This document shows positions 1-5,425 of a DNA stretch of 5,425 nucleotides, one piece after another. Both the position numbers and the translations under genes were made by a program. Positions within the stretch are counted from its first letter, which is position 1; the number at the start of each line of letters is the position of its first letter. This DNA is from Bacillota bacterium (lineage in GTDB: Bacteria; Bacillota; Clostridia; Peptostreptococcales; Anaerovoracaceae): the NCBI GenBank assembly GCA_017619985.1, contig JAFZRG010000041.1:1-5425 (forward strand), in the 5' to 3' direction. A model generated the notes under the pieces. The model had not been told where the DNA came from. It saw only the letters and a program-made list of their open reading frames with translations, and did no database searches.

Positions 1-1
1 G

Positions 2-304
2 GTGCCTCTCGTAGACGTCATCCTGTCGGAAAAGCACGGGATCTACTATGACAGCGCTCCGAAGACGTGGAGCAATATGGTCCAGATCCCCTCCAAAAGC
101 CGCGTCCTCATCTATGAAGAAGCGGAATCCTGCTTCCTGGGATATTCCGGCGAAGTGAAGGATTACAACAGCAAGACAGTGCTGAAGGTCGACGAGCGGG
201 TCTCGATCTATCATCTCTGGTATGACCAGAATTATATGCTGCATCAAGATCTGCTCTATGAAGGGATCCTGAAGGACTGGGATCCGACTCTGATCGAGGA
301 TTAA
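2..304 (+). CDS. C-terminal part of an unrecognised protein (5'-truncated by window edge)
   Basis: The reading frame is open to the left edge and ends at TAA (302-304), giving 100 residues. The first codon visible in frame is GTG at position 2, but no upstream sequence is present to show a ribosome binding site, so this is more likely the tail of a longer gene than a complete one. The protein is soluble-looking, with no hydrophobic membrane segment. It is rich in aromatic and acidic residues (for example IYYD, IYHLWYDQNY and a closing DWDPTLIED), and alternating hydrophobic residues suggest beta strands. I do not recognise the family. It lies 24 bases upstream of the Ig-like membrane protein on the same strand, so it is probably co-transcribed with the conjugation genes. 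A cytoplasmic accessory role in the element is possible but is only a contextual guess. Confidence 0.7.
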   Translation: MPLVDVILSEKHGIYYDSAPKTWSNMVQIPSKSRVLIYEEAESCFLGYSGEVKDYNSKTVLKVDERVSIYHLWYDQNYMLHQDLLYEGILKDWDPTLIED

Positions 305-310
305 AAGAGA

Positions 311-317
311 AAGGAGG
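311..317 (+). promoter_or_regulatory. Strong ribosome binding site (AAGGAGG)
   Basis: AAGGAGG is a near-perfect Shine-Dalgarno sequence. It lies 11 bases before the ATG at 329, slightly longer than the usual 5-9 base spacing. It supports the ATG at 329 as the start of the Ig-like membrane protein and fits a Bacillota-type host. Its last G overlaps a small inverted repeat that fills the spacer. Confidence 0.85.
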
Positions 318-327
318 CCCTTAGGGC
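317..327 (+). repeat. Small inverted repeat between ribosome binding site and start codon
   Basis: GCCC-TTA-GGGC can fold into a four-pair GC stem with a three-base loop, located between the Shine-Dalgarno sequence and the ATG at 329. Folding would shorten the effective 11-base spacing or mask the end of the Shine-Dalgarno sequence. It has no U-tract and is too short to be a terminator. It may be chance; any effect on translation is inference. Confidence 0.3.
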
Positions 328-328
328 G

Positions 329-1312
329 ATGAAAATAAAATACAAACGGCCCGCGAGGGCTTTGCTGGCGGTGCTGCTCCTGCTCGCGCTGGCGGGCGGA
401 AACGTCTTCGCTATCAATACGACTTATAACGGCTATCTGGACCCGGTCACGGGCCTGCCGCTCGACAGTTCGACGGATTATACAGGCGCGGACTCCAGCC
501 GGGCGATCGTCAAGGACAATGTCTATTACGACTGGAACCTGCACTGTTTCGTGTATCCCATCGCGGGTACGCTGGGAGAGATCTACACCGACGCGGCCGA
601 CGGCATGATCCTGGGCGATCCGGTCTCGATCAGCGCCACGGATGACGTTTCGTTCAGCGTTTACCGCGACGGCGAAGAAGTGACGGGGGATCTCTCTAAC
701 CTGAACCAGCCCGGCAGCTATGTGGTCAGCCTGAAGCAGGCGGGCAACAACAGGCGCATGTTCGCCTTTACCCTGGTGGGCAGCCGGACGAACGGGATCC
801 ACACGTTCCGCGCGCCGGACGGCTTCTACATCTCCGACGTCGTCAAGGACGAGGAAACGCTCTATACGGACCGCTATTCCCTGGATATGGAGCTTGAAGG
901 CGACTATACGGTTCAATACACGTGCATGTCCACGGATATCTCCTATGAGCTGTCCACGACGATAGACCGCACGCCTCCGACGCTCAGTTTCAAGGGCAAG
1001 ATGGACGAAAACAACCGCATGCGCAGCGCGCTGCTCTTCGAAGGGCTGGAGCGCGGAGACACCATCTATCTTCTGCGCAACGGCGAGCAGGTGCAGCCCG
1101 TGCTGAACGGGGACGGCACCGGCGCCATATACGACAGCGGCAACTACATCATGCGTGTGTACGATGCCGCGGGCAATATGACGGAATACACTTTTACCAT
1201 ACTCATGTACTTCAATGCCAGCAGCCTCGCGTTCTTTGCTCTGGTGCTGGCGGTGATCATCGCGGTCATCGTTTACGTCCTGCGCAAGCGCAGGAAGCTG
1301 AAGATCGGGTAA
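329..1312 (+). CDS. Secreted membrane-anchored protein with Ig-like beta modules
   Basis: This 327-residue protein has a classic signal peptide: a basic start (KIKYKRPAR), a Leu/Ala core at residues 11-22 and a probable cleavage site after VFA (residue 28). The exported part is beta-rich and appears to hold three Ig-like modules at about 96-151, 152-212 and 213-292. Each carries a G[S/D/N]Y strand signature (Gly129, Gly191, Gly271). The last is the clearest: it opens with DRTPPTLSF and closes with YDAAGN followed by EYTFTI, as in bacterial Ig-like domains. A transmembrane helix at about 298-318 is followed by the basic tail RKRRKLKIG, so the tail is cytoplasmic and the body extracellular. There is no LPXTG sortase signal. 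The mature part has two cysteines, Cys73 and Cys199. A strong AAGGAGG precedes the ATG. The next gene, 44 bases downstream, is VirB6-like, so a role in the mating channel or cell contact is plausible but unproven. I recognise the architecture, not a named family. Confidence 0.85.
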   Translation: MKIKYKRPARALLAVLLLLALAGGNVFAINTTYNGYLDPVTGLPLDSSTDYTGADSSRAIVKDNVYYDWNLHCFVYPIAGTLGEIYTDAADGMILGDPVSISATDDVSFSVYRDGEEVTGDLSNLNQPGSYVVSLKQAGNNRRMFAFTLVGSRTNGIHTFRAPDGFYISDVVKDEETLYTDRYSLDMELEGDYTVQYTCMSTDISYELSTTIDRTPPTLSFKGKMDENNRMRSALLFEGLERGDTIYLLRNGEQVQPVLNGDGTGAIYDSGNYIMRVYDAAGNMTEYTFTILMYFNASSLAFFALVLAVIIAVIVYVLRKRRKLKIG

Positions 1313-1344
1313 CGGGATCATGAGAACTTTACGCAATGAAAGGC

Positions 1345-1350
1345 AGGTGA
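1345..1350 (+). promoter_or_regulatory. Ribosome binding site deciding a TTG start
   Basis: AGGTGA ends six bases before TTG at 1357. The same reading frame has a stop (TGA, 1348-1350) just upstream, and the next in-frame ATG is residue 43, inside a hydrophobic N-terminal region. The TTG at 1357 is therefore the best supported start for the VirB6-like gene. Confidence 0.6.
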
Positions 1351-1356
1351 GCAGGT

Positions 1357-3441
1357 TTGCTGGATACCCTGTGGAGTAACATAAGCGATTTTCTTGGCAG
1401 TACGCTGAGCTCCATTCTGGAAGCCGTCCTGAACGCCACCATTTTCAAACTCTGCTATATCATCGAGGCTGCGCTGTGCAAGATGATCTACATCTTCTCG
1501 CAGCTGTTCGAGGTGTTCGCAGGCGTCGAACGTGCTTCCTACGACGGAAAGCACGATTTCCTGATGAATATCTTCTTCTCGAACAAGGCCATCAACAACG
1601 TGTATTGGGCCATGGCTCTGATCGGGATCGCGCTTACGATCGGATTCACGGTCTGGGCGGTCGTCAAGAAGCTGTTCGACATGTCGGGCAAGATGCAGGC
1701 GTCCTACGGGCAGATCCTGACCGCCGCGGTGCGCAGCATCTTCCTGATACTCGGTATGTCGTTCATCATGAACGTCGTCATCACCTCGACGAACGTCCTG
1801 ATGCAGCAGATCACGTATATCTTCAACGACGCCTATCATCTGGACCAGCCCGTGACCCGCAAATTCAGCGAGGAAGAATACGCGGCGATGGGAAGGATCC
1901 TGGCCACCATAGGAAACTATTCCATGGTGCCCAACAGCAACAACCGCTACAACCTCAATCTCTGCTACAACGACATCCGGGACGACCTGTATTACCTGGA
2001 GCAGCAGGGCGTATTCGATTACAGCTATTACGAAACGGATAAGAACGGAAACGAGATCCAGACGTGGCAGTCCGTCATCGCGAAGATCGCGAAGGCGGGC
2101 ACGCTGACGCAGGACGTAAAGGTCGACGTGTACAACGAGGGCGTGGCATCCAGCATCCAGGAGGCCATGAATTACCTGCAGAACAACAACGTACTGGTCG
2201 CGAAGGAGAAGGTCTCCCGCAATTTCGTATCGGACAACAAGATGAATCTGGACCGCCTGGTCTTCCTCGTGGGAACCATGCATGCGGCGAAGAATCCCTC
2301 GTATAACGAGAATCCATCACTGGACGACGCGCTGCGCGGTCCGTACTTCTACGACCAGGGCGGCAATATCTACGATTTCGATCAGGTGAGCGACGACTTC
2401 GACATCGGATTCAAGATGGACTACATCGTCGCCTGGATCGCGGCGGTCGCCATGATCTTCGACCTCGTCGTCATCCTGATGAACTGCGTGGCGAGGCTGT
2501 TCAACATGATGTTCCTGTACATCATCGCGCCGCCCGTCATCGCGGCGTCACCGCTGGACGGCGGCGGCAAGTTCAAGCAGTGGACGACTGCGTTCCTCGT
2601 GCAGTCCCTGAGCGTGTTCGGCACCGTCATCGCGATGCGTCTGCTGATGATCTATCTGCCCATCGTCATCAACCCGAAACTCGTGCTCTTCGAGAGCAAC
2701 AACCTGAATATGTTCGCCAAGTTCGTCCTGGTCTTCGGCGGTTTCGAAGCGGCCAAGAAATCCACGGCGCTGCTCACCGGTATCCTGGCAGACAGCGCAG
2801 GCTGGCAGGCCATTCAGGCGGGCGACATGTCCAGCAGCGCTTCCATGGCCATCGGCAAGGCCGTAGGCGTAGGCAAGGCGATCGGCGGCAAGGCGCTCGG
2901 CGCAGGCAAGGCAGTCGGCGGCTTCGCGCTGAAGCCCGCAACGAACCTGGCCAAGCGGCCGTTCAAGGCGGTCGGCGAGGCCTGGAGCAAACTGGGTACC
3001 GGCGGCAGGCAGAACCGCGAGGAGGAATCCATCAAGAACCGCATCTCGCAGGCAAAGGCAGACGAAAAATATCTGGACTCGCATCCGGATGACCGCAAGT
3101 ATCTGCAGCCGGGCTCCGGCGGCGGCAGCCAGCCGAGGCCGCAGAATCCGCAGCCGGCCAATCCGCAGCCGCAGAACCCGCAGAACCAGCAGAATCCGCA
3201 GCCGCAGAACCAGAATCCGCAGCAAAACCAGAATCCGCAGCCGGGCAACGGCAATCAGCCCGGAAACGGGCCGGCTCAGCCGCCACCGCTGCCGCAGAGA
3301 TACGCCAACGACGCACCGGCGGAAAACGCGGGCGCCGACAGATACAGACAGCAGCACGGCATGGGCCTGCAGCAGGACGAACAGCCCAAACCGAAAGCAA
3401 AGGAAGAGCCTCTGCCCAGCAGAAACAGACCTTCGTTATAG
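1357..3441 (+). CDS. VirB6/TrbL-like conjugation channel membrane protein
   Basis: This 694-residue multispanning protein probably forms the inner-channel part of a Gram-positive type IV secretion system in the cytoplasmic membrane. A hydrophobic or amphipathic N-terminus (about 20-50, ending near LFEVFAGV) is followed by membrane segments at about 82-103, 126-148, 356-377, 382-400 and 411-437. Between 148 and 356 lies a polar loop of about 200 residues. The stretch APPVIAASPLDGGGKFKQW (391-409) followed by a hydrophobic helix, and the later VFGGFEAAKKSTALLTGIL region (459 on), resemble VirB6/TrbL-type proteins of Clostridia elements as I remember them; no search was possible. Residues 489-545 are rich in Gly, Ala and Lys with GKA repeats. 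Residues 592-648 form a Pro/Gln/Asn low-complexity tail, probably disordered and cytoplasmic, and the last 45 residues are charged. The start is TTG, chosen because of AGGTGA six bases upstream and an in-frame stop just before it. It lies between the surface protein and the VirB4-like gene, as expected for virB6 in such operons. Confidence 0.8.
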   Translation: MLDTLWSNISDFLGSTLSSILEAVLNATIFKLCYIIEAALCKMIYIFSQLFEVFAGVERASYDGKHDFLMNIFFSNKAINNVYWAMALIGIALTIGFTVWAVVKKLFDMSGKMQASYGQILTAAVRSIFLILGMSFIMNVVITSTNVLMQQITYIFNDAYHLDQPVTRKFSEEEYAAMGRILATIGNYSMVPNSNNRYNLNLCYNDIRDDLYYLEQQGVFDYSYYETDKNGNEIQTWQSVIAKIAKAGTLTQDVKVDVYNEGVASSIQEAMNYLQNNNVLVAKEKVSRNFVSDNKMNLDRLVFLVGTMHAAKNPSYNENPSLDDALRGPYFYDQGGNIYDFDQVSDDFDIGFKMDYIVAWIAAVAMIFDLVVILMNCVARLFNMMFLYIIAPPVIAASPLDGGGKFKQWTTAFLVQSLSVFGTVIAMRLLMIYLPIVINPKLVLFESNNLNMFAKFVLVFGGFEAAKKSTALLTGILADSAGWQAIQAGDMSSSASMAIGKAVGVGKAIGGKALGAGKAVGGFALKPATNLAKRPFKAVGEAWSKLGTGGRQNREEESIKNRISQAKADEKYLDSHPDDRKYLQPGSGGGSQPRPQNPQPANPQPQNPQNQQNPQPQNQNPQQNQNPQPGNGNQPGNGPAQPPPLPQRYANDAPAENAGADRYRQQHGMGLQQDEQPKPKAKEEPLPSRNRPSL
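2854..2919 (+). repeat. 33-base tandem duplication encoding two 11-residue GKA units
   Basis: Positions 2854-2886 and 2887-2919 match at 27 of 33 bases by hand alignment. They encode residues 500-510 (GKAVGVGKAIG) and 511-521 (GKALGAGKAVG) of the VirB6-like protein. The Lys residues fall every five or six positions, which would place them on one face of a helix with an 11-residue period. The unit follows the last predicted membrane region, so membrane-surface association is possible but inferred. Confidence 0.7.
3118..3300 (+). repeat. Degenerate in-frame repeats encoding a Pro/Gln/Asn-rich tail
   Basis: The 15-mer CAGAATCCGCAGCCG (encoding QNPQP) occurs exactly at 3142-3156, 3190-3204 and 3229-3243, with partial copies between. 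The spacings of 48 and 39 bases keep the reading frame. The encoded tail, residues 587-648, begins with a Gly/Ser linker, alternates NPQ and QNP units, and ends in GNG and PPPLPQ. The region probably varies in length between relatives through slippage or recombination; that is inference. Confidence 0.8.
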
Positions 3442-3453
3442 GCAGTCAGAATT

Positions 3454-3457
3454 AGGA
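3454..3457 (+). promoter_or_regulatory. Weak ribosome binding site for the VirB4-like gene
   Basis: AGGA lies ten bases before the ATG at 3468. It overlaps an in-frame TAG (3453-3455), which means the gene cannot start further upstream. The match is short and the spacing long, so translation may partly depend on ribosomes finishing the VirB6-like gene, whose stop is 26 bases before this start. Confidence 0.45.
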
Positions 3458-3467
3458 TCACAGCATT

Positions 3468-5425
3468 ATGCAAAGACTGATACCCGGAAAAACCAAAGTT
3501 CATATCGAGCTGTTCCGCGGCGTAACGATCGGCGACGTCATCGTCGGCGCTATCGCCGTGGCGATGCTCATCTTTGTGCTGATCTCGAATCTGCCCGGAA
3601 GACTGTATTTCTGCCTGGGGATCATCGTTCTCGCGGCGCTGCTTCTCGTGCGTCTGGACGATCAGCCCAATTACATCTTTCTGCTGCATATCCTGAGCTT
3701 CTTCGGATATAAGCGCAGATTCGCCCGCAATTTCAGCGACGCGTTCCTGTACGACATCCGCGAGCGGGGCGAACACGACGCCGTGATGGATCAGATCTTC
3801 GGCGCGGATTCCGAGAAGCCGATGAGCCGCGCGGAAAAGAAGCGCCAGAAGAAGGCCATGAAGGAACAGGCTCTGGCGGAGCTTCCCGCGCCTACGGTGG
3901 AGAACGAGGACGGCGAAGAGGTCGTCCTGACGGAAAAGCAGAGGAAGCAGCTCCGCAAGGAAGAGGACAGAAAGCTCAAGAGCAAGGATACGCCCGAAGA
4001 GGAGAAGGAAGCCATCCGGGCCAGACAGAAGGAGCGCAGCCTGGAATCCGCCCGCAGAATGGCGGAATACAAGGAAAAGACCGTCGACCGCGAGACCATG
4101 TCCGAGATCATCGCCTTTACGGGGATCAAAGACGGCTTTATCGAATACCTCGGCGGCAAGTACTACGGCGCCGTTCTTCAGATCGATCCCGTGGAATTCC
4201 GCTTCTTCTCCGAACACCGCCGGACGAACGCCATCGAAGCGTGCTTCGGCCGCGTGCTGCGTTCGCTGCATGCGGGCTATTCCGCCAACATCGTCAAGCT
4301 GGAACAGCCCATCATGTACGACCGCTATCTGGCGAAGGAATACGGCAAGCTGGAAGATCTCTCCACGAGCTATGAGAACGGCGTGCTGACGGAAGAGGAA
4401 CTGAAGTCCCGCGTCGAGATCGAATACGACCGCATCAACGAGCTGATCAGCCTGTCGACCGACAAGCGCGTCATAACGGACTTCTATTACCTGGTGCTGT
4501 TCGAGAGCGACAAGCGCCAGCTGGAGAATCAGATCTTCGAAGCGCAGCAGCTGCTGCAGAGCGGAGAACTCACGGTCCACCGCCTCGACGACAAAGGCCT
4601 GGCGGTCTTCCTGAAATACAGCAACCAGATCGACTTCGACGAACGCGACGTCGAGAACGTCCGTCCGGAGGACTATTATCTGTGGGCGCAGCCCCAGACT
4701 GTGGACATCTTCCCCAGAAAGGTGATGGTCAACCGCATCATCACCCACAATTTCCGGGTCGTCGGCTATCCGTCCACGGTGAACGACGCCTGGCTTGCGG
4801 GGGTCATGAGCTACCCGGCGACGAAGGTCATCGTCAAGTGCCGGCCCATGGACCGCAGCAAATCCATCCGCAACATCGACCGCTCGCTGCAGGAACTGCG
4901 CGGGCAGTGGAGCTCCACCGGCGTGGACTCCAGACGGATGGAACTCGAGGCGCACATCGAGACCCTGCAGGAGCTCCTGCTGACCCTGCAGAACGACGCC
5001 GAGTCCCTGCTGGAGGTCAACATCTACGTGACGGCTTACGACATCGTGGCCACGCGCAACAACTACAATATCGTGCAGCCGCCTCTGAGCCAGCGGTCCA
5101 CCATCAACGAACTGAAGAAGAACGTGCGCCGCAGCTGGCAGGAGAGCAGCTTCCGCCTGAACAACATGGACTTCGACCAGGTGCAGGCTTTCATCGGCTC
5201 CCAGGTGAGCGCGCTCGATCCTATGGCCAAGGAAGGACGCGGCATCTCGAGCAACACCGTGGCTGCCTGCTTCCCCTGGATCTTCGCCAACGTATCCGAC
5301 GAAGGCGGCATCAAGATGGGCGAGAGCGAAGGCATCCCCGTGTTCATCGATTTCTTCCGCAGGGATTCCGAACGCGTGAACTCCAACATGGTCATCGTCG
5401 GCAAGTCCGGTTCCGGTAAGTCCTA
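3468..5425 (+). CDS. VirB4-type conjugation ATPase with fused PrgI/VirB3-like membrane N-terminus (3'-truncated by window edge)
   Basis: The frame runs from ATG 3468 without a stop to the window end, giving 652 visible residues. It should be the ATPase that powers assembly of, or transport through, the conjugation channel at the cytoplasmic membrane. Residues 1-85 hold two hydrophobic helices (about 21-40 and 46-61) flanked by basic stretches, as in the separate PrgI/VirB3-like proteins of Gram-positive elements. Residues 115-205 are a highly charged Lys/Glu/Arg segment, probably helical or coiled. From about 212 the sequence resembles the VirB4/CagE/TrbE N-terminal domain, including FRVVGYPS (429-436) and a helical region at about 455-500. 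The last complete codons encode GKSGSGKS (645-652), a perfect Walker A site preceded by NSNMVIV, as in VirB4 proteins. The Walker B and C-terminal parts lie beyond the window. The start is fixed by the in-frame TAG at 3453 and AGGA at 3454. It follows the VirB6-like gene by 26 bases. VirB4 assignment is confident; the fused PrgI identity is less so. Confidence 0.9.
   Translation, partial: MQRLIPGKTKVHIELFRGVTIGDVIVGAIAVAMLIFVLISNLPGRLYFCLGIIVLAALLLVRLDDQPNYIFLLHILSFFGYKRRFARNFSDAFLYDIRERGEHDAVMDQIFGADSEKPMSRAEKKRQKKAMKEQALAELPAPTVENEDGEEVVLTEKQRKQLRKEEDRKLKSKDTPEEEKEAIRARQKERSLESARRMAEYKEKTVDRETMSEIIAFTGIKDGFIEYLGGKYYGAVLQIDPVEFRFFSEHRRTNAIEACFGRVLRSLHAGYSANIVKLEQPIMYDRYLAKEYGKLEDLSTSYENGVLTEEELKSRVEIEYDRINELISLSTDKRVITDFYYLVLFESDKRQLENQIFEAQQLLQSGELTVHRLDDKGLAVFLKYSNQIDFDERDVENVRPEDYYLWAQPQTVDIFPRKVMVNRIITHNFRVVGYPSTVNDAWLAGVMSYPATKVIVKCRPMDRSKSIRNIDRSLQELRGQWSSTGVDSRRMELEAHIETLQELLLTLQNDAESLLEVNIYVTAYDIVATRNNYNIVQPPLSQRSTINELKKNVRRSWQESSFRLNNMDFDQVQAFIGSQVSALDPMAKEGRGISSNTVAACFPWIFANVSDEGGIKMGESEGIPVFIDFFRRDSERVNSNMVIVGKSGSGKS

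Noticed and set aside
1313..1356. Gap of 44 bases as a possible terminator or promoter
   Set aside because: No GC stem followed by a T-run and no convincing -35/-10 pair is visible, so read-through within an operon is the simpler view.
1320..1379. Possible 19-residue peptide starting at ATG 1320
   Set aside because: It has no convincing ribosome binding site and overlaps the start of the VirB6-like gene in another frame; probably chance.
1318..2283. Open frame of 321 codons on the minus strand
   Set aside because: It is antisense to the VirB6-like gene. Its product is His/Val/Asp/Arg-rich with no domain, typical of a shadow of a GC-rich coding strand.
3142..3243. Regularly spaced 15-mers that could suggest a CRISPR-like or iteron array
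   Set aside because: The copies are in-frame codons for QNPQP, spacings differ (48 and 39 bases), the spacers are themselves degenerate copies, and everything lies inside one coding sequence.
3089..3712. Arg/Ser-rich open frame on the + strand bridging the virB6-like and virB4-like genes
   Set aside because: It is an out-of-frame reading of the Pro/Gln/Asn repeats, giving low-complexity RIRSR-type sequence, and it overlaps two well-supported genes.
3276..4955. Long open frame (559 codons) on the minus strand
   Set aside because: It lies opposite the VirB4-like gene, whose + strand frame has a clear Walker A site and family features. Long antisense frames are expected from the codon bias of GC-rich genes, and the translation shows no recognisable domain.
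4682..5419. Second + strand open frame overlapping the VirB4-like gene
   Set aside because: It is out of frame with the Walker A-containing frame and gives an Arg/Gly/His-rich product with no domain.

Overview
The window looks like part of the conjugation (type IV secretion) operon of an integrative or conjugative element from a GC-rich Gram-positive bacterium, most likely a Bacillota/Clostridia-type gut organism. The evidence is an AAGGAGG ribosome binding site, tightly packed genes on one strand, a VirB6/TrbL-like multispanning protein, and a VirB4-type ATPase whose Walker A motif lies at the very end of the window. The taxon is an inference. No 16S, tRNA, integrase or relaxase is present to fix it, and a high-GC actinobacterial host cannot be excluded.

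Layout: all four genes are on the + strand, separated by only 24, 44 and 26 bases, with no visible terminator or promoter between them, so they are probably one transcription unit. (1) 2-304 is the end of an unrecognised gene cut by the left edge. (2) 329-1312 encodes a secreted, membrane-anchored protein with a signal peptide, about three Ig-like beta modules and a C-terminal transmembrane helix. (3) 1357-3441 encodes a VirB6/TrbL-like channel component with a TTG start, a GKA-repeat segment and a long Pro/Gln/Asn-rich tail. (4) 3468-5425 encodes a VirB4-type ATPase with an N-terminal two-helix membrane segment in the position of PrgI/VirB3. It is cut by the right edge directly after Walker A.

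How they may work together: the VirB6-like protein would form the inner part of the DNA/protein translocation channel in the cytoplasmic membrane. The VirB4-like ATPase, held at the membrane by its VirB3/PrgI-like N-terminus, would energise assembly or transfer. The Ig-like protein projects from the cell surface and could be a cell-wall-spanning or mating-contact component. Only the VirB4 and VirB6 roles rest on family resemblance; the role of the surface protein is inferred from its position.

The most unusual points are the apparent PrgI/VirB3-VirB4 fusion with a highly charged insert of about 90 residues, the Ig-like surface protein directly upstream of virB6, and the repetitive low-complexity tail of the VirB6-like protein. 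No CRISPR array, insertion sequence, RNA gene or attachment site was seen, and there is no gene-free stretch longer than 44 bases.
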